51,296 nt of DNA from DATFMP01 sp035266845 (GCA_035266845.1 DATFMP010000046.1:1-51296); one strand, 5' to 3'. Numbered from the stretch's first letter, positions 34,471-42,880 are shown. Program-made: numbers and translations. The notes: generated from the letters alone by a model not told the origin.

Positions 34471-35463
34471 ATGACCGCCATTGGCATCAACGGTTTCGGG
34501 CGCATCGGACGCAACGTGCTGCGTGCGGCCCGCGGCAACAAGGACTTCGATGTGCGGGCGATCAACGACATCGCCGACGCCAAGACCATGGCCCACCTGC
34601 TCAAGTACGACTCCAACTATGGGCGCTACCCCGGCGAGGTGCACGCGGAGGATGGCGCGCTGATCGTGGACGACAAGCGCATCCGCGTGACCAGCGAGCG
34701 CGACCCGGCCAACCTGCCCTGGAAGGAACTGGGCGTGGACGTGGCCCTGGAGTGCACGGGCAAGTTCAACACCCGCGAGGGTGGCGAGAAGCACTTGGCG
34801 GCGGGCGCGAAGAAGGTGCTGTTCTCCGCTCCGTCCAAGGGCGAGGACATCACCATCGTGTTGGGTGTGAACTTCGACCAGTACGACAAGGCGAAGCACC
34901 ACCTGATCTCCAACGCCTCCTGCACCACCAACTGCCTGGCGCCCGTGGTGAAGGTGATCCACCAGAAGTTCGGCATCCTGCACGGCCTGATGACCACCGT
35001 GCACGCCTATACCAACGACCAGCACACGCTGGATCAGCCCCACAAGGACCTGCGCCGGGCCCGCGCGGCCGCCCTGTCCATGATCCCCACCACGACCGGT
35101 GCGGCCAAGGCCATCGGGCTGGTGATGCCGGATCTGAAGGGCAAGCTGGACGGCCTCTCCATCCGCGTGCCCACGCCCACCGTCTCCGTGGTGGACCTGA
35201 CGGCCGTGCTGGCGCGCGAGGTGACCAAGGAGGAGCTGAACGCCGCGCTGAAGGCCGCGGCCGAGGGCGAGCTGAAGGGCATCCTGGGCTACTCCGAGGA
35301 GCCCCTGGTCTCCGTGGACTACAAGGGCGATCCGCACTCGTCCATCGTGGATGCCGCCTCCACAACGGTCATCGGCGGCACCGAAGTGAAGGTGCTGGCT
35401 TGGTACGACAACGAGTGGGGCTTCTCCAATCGCATGGTGGACGTCACCGGTCGCCTCGTCTGA
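34471..35463 (+). CDS. gap: Glyceraldehyde-3-phosphate dehydrogenase, type I
   Basis: NAD-dependent glycolytic enzyme that makes 1,3-bisphosphoglycerate. The 330-residue product has NGFGRIGR at the N-terminus, INDI, the catalytic Cys151 in SNASCTTNC, THAYTNDQHTLDQPHKDLRRAR (phosphate site and catalytic His), IPTTTGAAKA, RVPTPTVSVVDL and WYDNEWGFSNRM. The start ATG 34471 has AAGGAGAA 8 bases upstream. An 11-bp perfect hairpin follows. The Asp of INDIADAKTM near residue 33 favours NAD over NADP. No other glycolytic gene is in the window. Confidence 0.97.
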   Translation: MTAIGINGFGRIGRNVLRAARGNKDFDVRAINDIADAKTMAHLLKYDSNYGRYPGEVHAEDGALIVDDKRIRVTSERDPANLPWKELGVDVALECTGKFNTREGGEKHLAAGAKKVLFSAPSKGEDITIVLGVNFDQYDKAKHHLISNASCTTNCLAPVVKVIHQKFGILHGLMTTVHAYTNDQHTLDQPHKDLRRARAAALSMIPTTTGAAKAIGLVMPDLKGKLDGLSIRVPTPTVSVVDLTAVLAREVTKEELNAALKAAAEGELKGILGYSEEPLVSVDYKGDPHSSIVDAASTTVIGGTEVKVLAWYDNEWGFSNRMVDVTGRLV

Positions 35464-35472
35464 CCGCGCTGT

Positions 35473-35501
35473 GCCCGGTGCCGGCTCTCACGGCACCGGG
35501 C
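35473..35501 (+). terminator. Strong hairpin after gap
   Basis: GCCCGGTGCCG (35473-35483) pairs perfectly with CGGCACCGGGC (35491-35501) around a 7-base loop, starting 9 bases after the gap stop. There is no T-run; either a Rho-assisted stop or a 3'-end stabiliser. Confidence 0.6.
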
Positions 35502-35580
35502 CCCACGGCGTTTCCAGCGCCGGCTCCGGCCGGTGCGCAGAGGCTGCCGCCAGCCTGCCCCATCCTTCCATAGCCCAGGC

Positions 35581-36258
35581 ATGACCCAACTGCTGGCGCG
35601 CCGCTGGCCCACGCTGCTGCTGCTACTCTGGCTGCCCCTGGTCAAGTGGAGCCTGCCCGCGGGCTGGCTGCGGCTGCTGCTGTTCTTCGTGGGCGGCTGC
35701 GCCCTGGCAGGCTTTGCGGTGTGGAAGGAGGGCGACTGGCCCCGCCTGCAGCCACTCTTCGCCAGGCCCTGGCGCGGGCTGGCCATCGGCCTGGGCGTGT
35801 ATGCACTGCTGGTGGTCGTGGCGCTGGGCCTGCTGATCGTGCCGGGCATATTCCGGCTGCTGCCGCTGCCGCTCTACGCGCTGGTGTCCATGTTCGATCC
35901 CCGCCCGGTGGTACACACGCTGGCAATGGGCGGGCCCTTACCGTCCGCGGTCGCGGTGGCGGTGTTCGGGCTGGGCTCGGTGGCAGAGGAGTGGATGTTC
36001 CGCACGGTGCTGTTCTGGCGCTGGCTGCCCGCGCGGGATACGGACGGACCGCGGCGGGTCTTCTCGCACCCCGGCGCCCAGGCGCGGCTGGTGGTCGTGA
36101 GCGTGTACTTTGCCGCGCTGCACTGGCCGCAGCCGCCCGGGGCCATGCTGGTGGCGCTGCTGGGCAGCCTGGTGCTGGGCAACCTGCTGCTGTGGGCACG
36201 CAACTTCACGCAGGTGGCGTTGCTGCACGTGCTCTTCAACTGGCGTCTGCTGCTCTAG
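35581..36258 (+). CDS. CPBP/Abi-family intramembrane metalloprotease
   Basis: Polytopic inner-membrane protein, 225 residues, with about six hydrophobic segments. It carries the CPBP pattern: EExxxR (Glu136, Glu137 and Arg141 in VAEEWMFRTVLFW), a second-motif FAALHW (His in the HxxxB/N position) and a third HVLFNW. These residues form the glutamate/zinc site of Rce1-like CAAX-protease relatives, which in bacteria include bacteriocin-immunity proteins. The start ATG 35581 begins MTQLLARRWPTLLLLLW. The TAG stop lies in CTAGG at the left end of the family B repeat. Confidence 0.8.
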   Translation: MTQLLARRWPTLLLLLWLPLVKWSLPAGWLRLLLFFVGGCALAGFAVWKEGDWPRLQPLFARPWRGLAIGLGVYALLVVVALGLLIVPGIFRLLPLPLYALVSMFDPRPVVHTLAMGGPLPSAVAVAVFGLGSVAEEWMFRTVLFWRWLPARDTDGPRRVFSHPGAQARLVVVSVYFAALHWPQPPGAMLVALLGSLVLGNLLLWARNFTQVALLHVLFNWRLLL

Positions 36259-36369
36259 GTTCTATTTGGGAACGAGTTTTCAAGCGGCTGGGCCGCTTGA
36301 AGTGCACAAGAATTCCGATGCGGGGGGCAAAGCCCCCATGGCCGAAGTGCTTTTCCAAACACAGCCTAG
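36256..36369 (+). repeat. Dispersed repeat family B, copy 2, with inverted ends at two stop codons
   Basis: Starts CTAGGTTCTATTTGGGAA at the TAG stop of the CPBP gene. Read from the other side it starts CTAGGCTGTGTTTGGAAA at the TAG stop of the minus-strand DUF6544-like gene; the two 18-base ends agree at most positions. Inside are AGTTTTCAAGCGGCTGGGC and a GGGGGGC-AAA-GCCCCC hairpin. It matches 10361-10451 (minus strand). The whole 107-base convergent gap is this element. Confidence 0.75.
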
Positions 36370-37202
36370 CGCCAGTAGCGGATGTCGGTCACCTCGATGC
36401 GCGCGTAGGGCACCTCCCGGCCGTCGATCACCCAGCTCACCTCGCCCGTGGCCGGCGCCATCAGGTCGCCGAAGCGACGGTAGTCGCTGAAGTGGCCCAC
36501 CCAGGGCGTGCGCACCTGCGTGTCGCCCACGCTGCGGTAGCGCTCCGTCTCGATCCCGGTGATGCGCCCGTCCGCGGCGAACGTGAACACCACCTGCGCC
36601 GACAGGGAGCGATCCGTGATGGTGGCCCGCGCGTGCGCACCGTCCATGGCCTCCCAGCGCAGCCAGGGGCTGGGATACAGGGCCGTGGGCAGCCAGGGGG
36701 CCTCCGCCAGGAAGCGCTGCAGCGCGGCCTCGTTCACCTTGCCGCCCGCCATGCTGGCGAGGGGCAGCGCGCCCATCAGGCGCGCATCCACGCCCCCCAG
36801 GCCGTCCACATAGCTGTCCTTCACGGCGATGGAGACGCCAGGGAACATGCGCATGCGCGCCTGCCAGATGAAGGCGGGCCGTGCCGTGAAGAAGTGCTCG
36901 CTGGCCTGCATGGGCATCCAGCCCTGCCCCTCGCTCAGGCGGAACTGGCCCCCGTGCTCCACGGTCGCGGAGCGCACGGGCACGCGACCGGCCGGCACCG
37001 CGAACCGCAGGTAGCGCCGCACCGGCTCCGGCAGCGCGCGGAGCGCATCGGCGTCCGGCATAGGCTGGGCGGCAGGCCGGGCCGCCAGCTCGGCCACTTC
37101 GCGCTCAATGGAGCCATTGAACGCACGGTTGGAAATGAACACGACGAGCACCACGCCGACCAGCACGATGCCCAGGGTGGTGAGTGCAATCCGCAGGATC
37201 AT
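36366..37202 (-). CDS. DUF6544-like membrane-anchored protein
   Basis: Protein of 278 residues from ATG 37202. One N-terminal membrane helix (ILRIALTTLGIVLVGVVLVVF) is followed by a conserved-looking block LPEPVRRYLRFAVPAGRVPVRSATVEHGGQFR, then FTARPAFIWQARMRMFPGVSIAVKDSYVDGLGGVDARLMGALPL, AEAPWLPTALYPSPWLRWEAMDGAHARAT, and a C-terminal GRITGIETERYRSVG...GHFSDYRRFGDLMAPATGEVSW. This order recalls the DUF6544/DUF6920 family, whose function is unknown. It is convergent with the CPBP gene, and a FAD monooxygenase lies upstream on the same strand (118-base gap). Confidence 0.7.
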   Translation of the reverse strand: MILRIALTTLGIVLVGVVLVVFISNRAFNGSIEREVAELAARPAAQPMPDADALRALPEPVRRYLRFAVPAGRVPVRSATVEHGGQFRLSEGQGWMPMQASEHFFTARPAFIWQARMRMFPGVSIAVKDSYVDGLGGVDARLMGALPLASMAGGKVNEAALQRFLAEAPWLPTALYPSPWLRWEAMDGAHARATITDRSLSAQVVFTFAADGRITGIETERYRSVGDTQVRTPWVGHFSDYRRFGDLMAPATGEVSWVIDGREVPYARIEVTDIRYWR

Positions 37203-37319
37203 GGCACGCCTCCGCGACGCCCCCCAGCCCCCGCTATTCCTCTCAGTCTTGCCTGCCGCCCGCGCGCCTGCATTGAGCGGGGTCAAGTCCTGCGCGGGGA
37301 CGGGGCAACCATGCCCGGC

Positions 37320-39014
37320 TCAGCCGAGCGCGGTGGGCAGCCCGATGCCCTTCAGGTAGGCCCCCAGCCGGGCGGGATCGGGCGGCAGGCTGCGCCACGC
37401 CACGTAGCCGTCCGGGCGCACCAGGTACAGGCACTGCCCCCGTGCGCCGTAGCGGTCGTGGGTGTGCTGGTCGGGGTCGGCCAGCACGTGCGGATAGCCG
37501 GCCAGGGCCGGCGGCGGCGTGGCGTGGGGCGTCACGATGCAGGTGCGCAGCCACGCCCCGTGCGCCTGCTCGATGGCCCGGGCCACCTGCACCAGGTCCG
37601 CCGCCTCGCCCTGCGATCCGTGGGTACCCTCGAAGAGCAGGGCCACGAATTGCGGCCCGCGCAGGTGCTCGTACAGGCGCTTGCCGTTCAGCCGGGCATC
37701 GGGCGCCAGATCGCCCCCATGCGGCCCGTGGTGGAATGCCCGGCAATCCCGGAAGCCCGGGTGGCGCGCGTCTTCGTGCAGCCGCAGACCCGACGCGTGA
37801 TGTTCCGCGGCCAGCGGACCCTTGTGATAGCTGTACATCGTTTCGCCCAGTTGCGTGGCCACGTGGTGCTTCACCACCTCCAAGTGCCCCAGGCAGCCCA
37901 TCACCGCATTGCGCACCTCCTGCAGCACGGGGTTGCGGAAGCCGGCGGAGACCTGAAGCTCATCCGTGAACTGGAGCACCGCCTTGCCCACCGGACGCCG
38001 CTCGGCATCGTAGGAGGCCAGCAGGGCCGGCGCGGCCCCGTGGCGCAGTACGGCGCCGAGCTTCCAGGCCAGGTTGTAGGCATCCTGCATGCCCGTGTTC
38101 ATGCCCTGCCCCCCCGCCGGAGAGTGGATGTGCGCCGCATCCCCGGCCAGAAACACCCGTCCCGCGCTGTAGCGCTCCACCTGCCGATGGTGGATGCGGA
38201 AGTACGAGGTCCACTGGGCATCGTGCACGCGCGCGCCGGCCGGACCGCGCTCGTCCAGCAGGCGCTGCAGGTCGGCCAGGGTAGGGTCGCCCTCGTGGTG
38301 CTGCGCGATCTGGTCGCCGGCCAGCTCGCCCACCATCATCCAGCGCTCGTCCGGCACCGGGAACACGAAGAACGATCCGGCGCGCGCCACATACATGCGC
38401 GATTCGTCCCGCGGCACGTCCCAGTCGATGCGCACGTGACCGAGCAGGAAGTGCTGCGGATACTCGGCCCCGGCGAAGCCCAGCCCCAGCCCGTGGCGCA
38501 CGACGGAATGCGCACCGTCGCAGCCCACCAGGTACCGCGCGGCCACGATCTCCGTGCGCCCGTCCCCATGGCGCAGGCGGGCCTCCACGCCGTCGTCGTG
38601 CTGCTCGAAGGTGTCCAGTTCCACGCCGCGCTCGATGTGCCCGCCCAGGCCCTGCAGGTGCTCGGCCAGGATGCGCTCCGTGCTGTACTGCTCGATGCCC
38701 AGCAGGATGGGGAAGGGGCAGTCGAGATCCTTGAAGGACAGGGACAGGAGGGCGTCCGGGCCCTGCCCACACGTGACGAATGCGTTCACGGGCACGCCGA
38801 TGGCCAGGAAGGCATCGAGCACCCCAATGTCCTCGAACATCTCCAGGCTGCGCGGCATCACGCCGGAGGCCTTGGCATAGGGCTGCGGCGCGGGCAGCTT
38901 GTCAATGAGCCGACAGGCCACGCCGTGCCGGTGCAGTTCCCCCGCCAGCAGCAGCCCCGTGGGCCCCGCCCCCACCACCAGTACGTCCACCGCGGATCGT
39001 GTTTCGCTTGCCAT
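37320..39014 (-). CDS. FAD-dependent aromatic-ring-hydroxylase-type monooxygenase
   Basis: Group A flavoprotein monooxygenase, 564 residues, like phenol, pentachlorophenol or MhpA-type hydroxylases. It has the Rossmann motif GAGPTG (15-20), the DG motif region VGCDGAHSVVR, and the FAD-binding GDAAHIHSPAGGQGMNTGMQDAYNLAWKL. The C-terminal thioredoxin-like domain (RLNGKRLYEHLRGPQFVALLF...CLYLVRPDGYVAWR) fits the PheA/MhpA class. ATG 39014 follows a GGGGGAGA site. The N-terminal YAKASGVMPRSLEMFEDIGV segment binds the aromatic. Substrate unknown: no ring-cleavage or degradation gene is adjacent. Confidence 0.9.
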   Translation of the reverse strand: MASETRSAVDVLVVGAGPTGLLLAGELHRHGVACRLIDKLPAPQPYAKASGVMPRSLEMFEDIGVLDAFLAIGVPVNAFVTCGQGPDALLSLSFKDLDCPFPILLGIEQYSTERILAEHLQGLGGHIERGVELDTFEQHDDGVEARLRHGDGRTEIVAARYLVGCDGAHSVVRHGLGLGFAGAEYPQHFLLGHVRIDWDVPRDESRMYVARAGSFFVFPVPDERWMMVGELAGDQIAQHHEGDPTLADLQRLLDERGPAGARVHDAQWTSYFRIHHRQVERYSAGRVFLAGDAAHIHSPAGGQGMNTGMQDAYNLAWKLGAVLRHGAAPALLASYDAERRPVGKAVLQFTDELQVSAGFRNPVLQEVRNAVMGCLGHLEVVKHHVATQLGETMYSYHKGPLAAEHHASGLRLHEDARHPGFRDCRAFHHGPHGGDLAPDARLNGKRLYEHLRGPQFVALLFEGTHGSQGEAADLVQVARAIEQAHGAWLRTCIVTPHATPPPALAGYPHVLADPDQHTHDRYGARGQCLYLVRPDGYVAWRSLPPDPARLGAYLKGIGLPTALG

Positions 39015-39031
39015 GTGCGATCTCCCCCAAC

Positions 39032-39116
39032 CGTGTGTTAACCCACGCGCGACGCGGTTCGAGCGCCGACTGCATCTCCCGATGCACTGGTTAATGCGTA
39101 CCGCCGCGGGGGTCAA
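39032..39116 (-). promoter_or_regulatory. Operator/promoter candidate upstream of the FAD monooxygenase
   Basis: On the minus strand, TTGACC (39111-39116) and a weak TAACCA (39088-39093) are separated by 17 bases. Downstream are TGCATC-TCCC-GATGCA (39071-39086) and near-palindromic CGTGTGTTAACCCACG (39032-39047, one mismatched pair). Such sites suggest control by a TetR/MarR-type repressor. The remainder of 39015-39227 has no other feature. Confidence 0.35.
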
Positions 39117-39227
39117 GCGGAAATCGGCCAGCCGGGCCCCGCCCGACCGCCGGGGTGGGACGAGCCGGTCTGCGCGTGCGCGCACTCGGCCGATGAGACG
39201 GGAGCTGCGAGGTGCGACGATCCAGGG

Positions 39228-40316
39228 CTACGCTTGCGCCACGCCCTCGTCCTGCTCGGCCTCGTCGCGGTCGCGGAACTCGAGCATGGCGTTGATGAGG
39301 GCCTTGACGAAGGTGGCCAGGGGAATCGCGAAGAGGATGCCCCAGAAGCCCCACAGGCTGCCGAAGATGAACACGGCCAGCAGGATCAGCACCGGGTGCA
39401 GCTTGACGGTCTCGGAGAAGATGTAGGGCACGAGCACGTAGCCGTCCAGGAGCTGGATGACGGTATAGGCGATCAACAGCCACGCCAGGGGCCACGACAT
39501 GCCCCACTGCATCAGGCCCAGCGCGAACACCGGCACGGCCAGCCCGATCGCCCCCACGTAGGGGATCACCACCGACAGGCCGGAGAGGATGCCGAACAGC
39601 GCGGGGTACTGGAAGCCCAGCAGGGCGAACACGATGCCCGTGGCGAACCCCACGACGAGGATCTCCCAGATCTTGCCCCGCACGTAGTTGCCCATCTGTG
39701 CTTCCATCTCGCCCCAGAGCCGCCCCAGCAGCTCCCGCCGGCGCGGCAGGCAGCGCACGCAACCGCGAATGATCGCGTCCTTGTCCTTCAGGAAGAAGAA
39801 CACCAGCACCGGCACCAGGAACACGAACACGATGCCGCTGGTCACCTGGGGCAGCAGCCCGATCGTGCCGGTCACCGCACCGCTGAACCACTGGTGGGTC
39901 TGGCTCAGCAGGTATTCCAGCACATCCTGGCGGATGGATTCCGGCAGCAGGCCGAAGGAGGGATCGGGAATGGCCTGGAGGCGCTCGATAACCTGACTGG
40001 TGCTGGCCGGCAGGCTGGCCGCTGCCTCCACGGCGCGGCGAGCTACCAGTTGCACCGGCCCTGCCAGCATCGCCCCATAGGCAATCAGGAACGTCGTGAA
40101 CACGATGCCGACTGCCAGCCCCCGCCCCAGGCCCCGTTGGGTGAGCTGCTGCACGCCGGCATCGAGAAAGTAGGCCAGCAGGAACGCCGCGATGAACGGG
40201 ATGAGCTGGAAGCCGAACACATACAGCAGCCCCGCGCCAATGCCCAGCACGAGGAACAAGGCCACGAACTGGGGATCGGTCACCATGCGGCGCAGTCCGT
40301 GACGTTCCTCGTTCAT
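39228..40316 (-). CDS. AI-2E family transporter (PerM/TqsA-like)
   Basis: Polytopic inner-membrane protein, 362 residues from ATG 40316, with about eight hydrophobic helices. The family landmarks are FFLKDKDAIIRGCVRCLPRRREL, then GKIWEILVVGFATGIVFALLGFQYPALFGILSGLSVVIPYVGAIG, and QLLDGYVLVPYIFSETVKLHPVLILLAVFIFGSLWGFWGILFAIPLATFVKALI. These fit the AI-2E exporter family, whose members include TqsA (autoinducer-2), PerM and Na+/H+ exchangers; the cargo here is unknown. Transcribed in the same direction as the aldolase and separated from it by 50 bases. Confidence 0.9.
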   Translation of the reverse strand: MNEERHGLRRMVTDPQFVALFLVLGIGAGLLYVFGFQLIPFIAAFLLAYFLDAGVQQLTQRGLGRGLAVGIVFTTFLIAYGAMLAGPVQLVARRAVEAAASLPASTSQVIERLQAIPDPSFGLLPESIRQDVLEYLLSQTHQWFSGAVTGTIGLLPQVTSGIVFVFLVPVLVFFFLKDKDAIIRGCVRCLPRRRELLGRLWGEMEAQMGNYVRGKIWEILVVGFATGIVFALLGFQYPALFGILSGLSVVIPYVGAIGLAVPVFALGLMQWGMSWPLAWLLIAYTVIQLLDGYVLVPYIFSETVKLHPVLILLAVFIFGSLWGFWGILFAIPLATFVKALINAMLEFRDRDEAEQDEGVAQA

Positions 40317-40366
40317 CTCGGCTCCGGTGCGGAAAAGGGGGAGGCGACAGGCCGCCGGCGCGGCCG

Positions 40367-41305
40367 CTATTCCGCCAGTTCGGCCAGCAGGCGCTCCACG
40401 GCGCGGCGCGTTTCGGCATCCAGCGGTGCGAAGGGGTGAGCCAGGTGCCCCTGGCCGATGCCCAGCACCTGCAACGCGTGCTTGGAGCACTTGAGAAACG
40501 AGCCGAAGGGGGAACTGGCCCCGCGGTCCGCCGCGAACAGCGCCTGCGCCCGCAGGATCTGCCCGTGCGCCGTGCGCAGGGCGGCCAGGTCGCCCCGCTG
40601 CGCGGCATCATACAGGGCCACGTACACGCGCGGGAACACGTTCGCCCCACCGTTCACGATGCCGTGGGCGCCCACGGCCAGGCTCTGCGCGGCCAGCGAA
40701 TCCTGGCCCTCGAACCAGCGGAAGTGCGGGTGCTCCGCGCGCAGCCACGCCAGCACGCCGCTGCTCGCCATGGCATCGCCCGCGCTGTCCTTGATGCCCA
40801 CAATGTTCGGCGCATTCACGAGCTGCCGCAGCATCGCCGGTGTGACGGGGTTCTTGTTCACCTGCGGGATGTTGTACAGCAGCACGGGCTTGGGCAGGCG
40901 CTCGGCCATACGGCTTAAGTAGTCGATCCGCTCGGCCTCCACGTAGTCCAGGTAGGGCGGCGAGATCAGCACCAGCACGTCCGCACCCACGGAAGCCGCG
41001 TGCTCGGCGTTGGCCAGCGTGCGCTCCACGTTGCTGTCCCCGATGCCCACGTAGAGCGGAAGCCGCCCACGCAGCATCTCCGCCGCCCAGGCCACCGCCT
41101 CGCGCCGCACATCATCGGGCAGGATGTACGCCTCGCCCGTCGTGCCCATCATGAACAGGCCGTGCACCCCGCCTTTCACCAGATACTCGATCAACGCGGC
41201 GAGCCCGTCCGCGTCCAGCCCGCCCTTGGCGGTGAGGGGCGTCACGGCGGGCGGCACGACGCCGTGCAGGCGCTGCAGCAGGGATGAATCCGGGGTCGAC
41301 GGCAT
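40367..41305 (-). CDS. Dihydrodipicolinate synthase/N-acetylneuraminate lyase family aldolase
   Basis: TIM-barrel class I aldolase of 312 residues from ATG 41305. It has GTTGEAYIL (about 54-62), the catalytic Tyr144 in YNIPQVNKNP and Schiff-base Lys172 in GIKDSAGD. Members catalyse pyruvate aldol reactions: DapA, NanA, KDG aldolase and others. It is somewhat longer than DapA (about 292) and lacks strong DapA-specific context, so a KDG-like or 4-hydroxy-2-oxo-acid aldolase is at least as likely. The next genes toward 42 kb on the same strand are the small helical protein and the SirB1 protein; the AI-2E gene follows after 50 bases. Confidence 0.85.
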   Translation of the reverse strand: MPSTPDSSLLQRLHGVVPPAVTPLTAKGGLDADGLAALIEYLVKGGVHGLFMMGTTGEAYILPDDVRREAVAWAAEMLRGRLPLYVGIGDSNVERTLANAEHAASVGADVLVLISPPYLDYVEAERIDYLSRMAERLPKPVLLYNIPQVNKNPVTPAMLRQLVNAPNIVGIKDSAGDAMASSGVLAWLRAEHPHFRWFEGQDSLAAQSLAVGAHGIVNGGANVFPRVYVALYDAAQRGDLAALRTAHGQILRAQALFAADRGASSPFGSFLKCSKHALQVLGIGQGHLAHPFAPLDAETRRAVERLLAELAE

Positions 41306-41341
41306 GGGAAGCGCTCCGCTGAGCTGCGTAAAGGGCAATGG

Positions 41342-41662
41342 CTACTTGTCGGGGATGTCGATGGCGGCCGAGGTCATGGACGCATTGGCGGAGGCCACCT
41401 CGGCCACGGCCACGCCTTTTTCGAACAGGTTGGTGGCCGCCTTGCAGTCCTTGTCCGCGTTGGCCAGTTCCTTGGCCGCCGCCGCCAGCATGGCCGCCAC
41501 GTGCGCCCGCTCCTTGGGCTTGGCCTGGTAGGCATGACGCTTCAGATCGGCCAGCCGGGCCTTGGCGTGCTGCACGTCCTCCTTGCAGGCCAGCGCGGGA
41601 CTGGCCGTCAGCAGCAGGGCCACCAGCAGCGCGGCACCCAGCAGCGGAACGCGTCGGATCAT
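41342..41662 (-). CDS. Small exported helical protein with Cys-X46-Cys
   Basis: Protein of 106 residues from ATG 41662 with a cleavable signal (PLLGAALLVALLLTASPALA). The mature part is helical and starts CKEDVQHAKARLADL, with a second Cys in NADKDCKAA. The two cysteines are separated by exactly 46 residues, the same spacing as in the paralogue at 42554-42880, and the surrounding residues match in type (VQ-x-x-K-x-x-LA, then DC-K-A). A disulfide-closed helical hairpin in the periplasm is likely. Function unknown. It follows the SirB1-family gene by 44 bases on the same strand. Confidence 0.8.
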   Translation of the reverse strand: MIRRVPLLGAALLVALLLTASPALACKEDVQHAKARLADLKRHAYQAKPKERAHVAAMLAAAAKELANADKDCKAATNLFEKGVAVAEVASANASMTSAAIDIPDK

Positions 41663-41706
41663 CCTCCCCTCCAGGTCGGGTCGCGGCCGCCTGACGCGGC
41701 GCACGG

Positions 41707-42537
41707 TCAATTCAGGTGGCGGGCCTTGGCGCGGGCCTCGTCCAGATAGGGCCGCACCGTCTCCGCGGCGGGCTCGTGGCCGGCCAGGATCAGGTAGCGC
41801 TCCAGGTCCGCGGCGGCCTCCGCGTGGCACTCCAGGCGCAGGAACAGCAGACCGCGGTCGCGCAGCTCGTGCGGGTCGTCCGGCGCCAGCAGCAGGATGC
41901 GCTCCATGCACGAGAGCGCCTCCGGCCACGCCCGCTGGTGCAGGTAGATCAGCTTCAGGTTGGTCAGCATGCGCCGCAGCACGCCCTTGGGCGTGGCCGC
42001 CTGCATGAGGTGCGGCGCGAGCTGTGCCTGCGGCCCGGCCGTGCGGCGCAGGAGGTGCTCGCAGTCCAGCGCGCTCAGCACGCGGCCGCTGAACGGATCC
42101 ACCAGCACCTCGCCATCGGGTGCCGTGTGGCGCACCAGGAAGTGCCCGGGGAAGTTCACGCCTTCCATGGGCAGGCCCAGCCGCTTGCCCAGCTCCATGA
42201 ACACCAGCGCCAGCGTGATGGGAATGCCCGTGCGCCGCCGCAGCACCTCGTGCAGGAAGCTGTTGCGCGCATCGTAGTAGTCCGCCGCGTTGCCCTGGAA
42301 GCCCTCCTGCTCGAACAGGAAGCGCCCCAGTGCCTCCACGCGCGCCCGCGGCCCGGCTTCCGGCGTCAGGTGCTCCGCGGCTGCGGCGGCCAGCGCATCC
42401 AGCTCGCGCAGGCAGGCGGCGGCATCCAGCGCGGGCTCCGCCTCCGCGGCGATCAGCAGGGCCGCCTCGGCCAGATCGATCTGCTCATCGGGCAGCCGGG
42501 CCAGCCGTGCGAAGCGTTCGTGCGCGGTAACAGCCAT
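41707..42537 (-). CDS. SirB1-family protein (transglutaminase-like fold plus TPR)
   Basis: Cytoplasmic protein of 276 residues from ATG 42537. The first 160 residues are SirB1-like: QGNAADYYDARNSFLHEVLRRRTGIPITLALVFMELGKRLGLPMEGVNFPGHFLVRH, then VDPFSGRVLSALDCEHLL; the fold resembles transglutaminase-type peptidases but the usual catalytic Cys is not seen. The C-terminal 90 residues form TPR-like repeats (LRRMLTNLKLIYLHQRAWPEALSCMERILLLAPDDPHELRDRGLLFLRLECHAEAAADLERYL). SirB1 is often next to prmC/prfA; here it lies between two paralogous exported proteins. Function not established. Confidence 0.9.
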   Translation of the reverse strand: MAVTAHERFARLARLPDEQIDLAEAALLIAAEAEPALDAAACLRELDALAAAAAEHLTPEAGPRARVEALGRFLFEQEGFQGNAADYYDARNSFLHEVLRRRTGIPITLALVFMELGKRLGLPMEGVNFPGHFLVRHTAPDGEVLVDPFSGRVLSALDCEHLLRRTAGPQAQLAPHLMQAATPKGVLRRMLTNLKLIYLHQRAWPEALSCMERILLLAPDDPHELRDRGLLFLRLECHAEAAADLERYLILAGHEPAAETVRPYLDEARAKARHLN

Positions 42538-42553
42538 GGGGTGGGGCGCCGGC

Positions 42554-42880
42554 TCAATCAAGCTTGATAAACACGCGCGCGGCGCCGAGGTTGCCCTCGG
42601 CCAGTGCGACCTTGGAAATGGACACCGCTTTGTCCACCTCGGAGCGCGCCGTCTTGCAGTCTTCGAGGGCCTGCTTCAGCAGGATGCGGGCATTGTCCAG
42701 GAAGCCCTCGATGCGCGGCTTGTTGATGTCCCGGGCACTCTTGGCCTCCTCGGTCACTTTGGCCAGCAGTTTCTCGCTGTTCTGCACCTGCTCCATGCAG
42801 CCCAGCGCCAGAGCGGACGGCACCGCCACCCACATCACGGCGGAGGCCAACAGCACGGCGACCACGGCTCGCTTCAGCAT
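42554..42880 (-). CDS. Small exported helical protein with Cys-X46-Cys, paralogue
   Basis: Protein of 108 residues from ATG 42880 with a signal peptide (VVAVLLASAVMWVAVPSALA) and mature start LGCMEQVQNSEKLLAKV. The second Cys is in ALEDCKTA, 46 residues after the first, as in the 41342-41662 protein. The helical pattern, overall length and position of the cysteines match along the whole mature chain, though few residues are identical. The two genes flank the SirB1-family gene on the same strand (16-base gap here), so the three are probably one operon. Function unknown. Confidence 0.8.
   Translation of the reverse strand: MLKRAVVAVLLASAVMWVAVPSALALGCMEQVQNSEKLLAKVTEEAKSARDINKPRIEGFLDNARILLKQALEDCKTARSEVDKAVSISKVALAEGNLGAARVFIKLD

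Noticed and set aside
35646..39041. Plus-strand open frame of over 1100 codons across the CPBP, DUF6544-like and FAD monooxygenase genes
   Set aside because: It crosses three well-supported genes and a repeat, with no protein-like composition; a GC-rich shadow frame.
39050..39100. tRNA-like GGTTCGAG segment
   Set aside because: No cloverleaf stems or acceptor pairing could be drawn around it.
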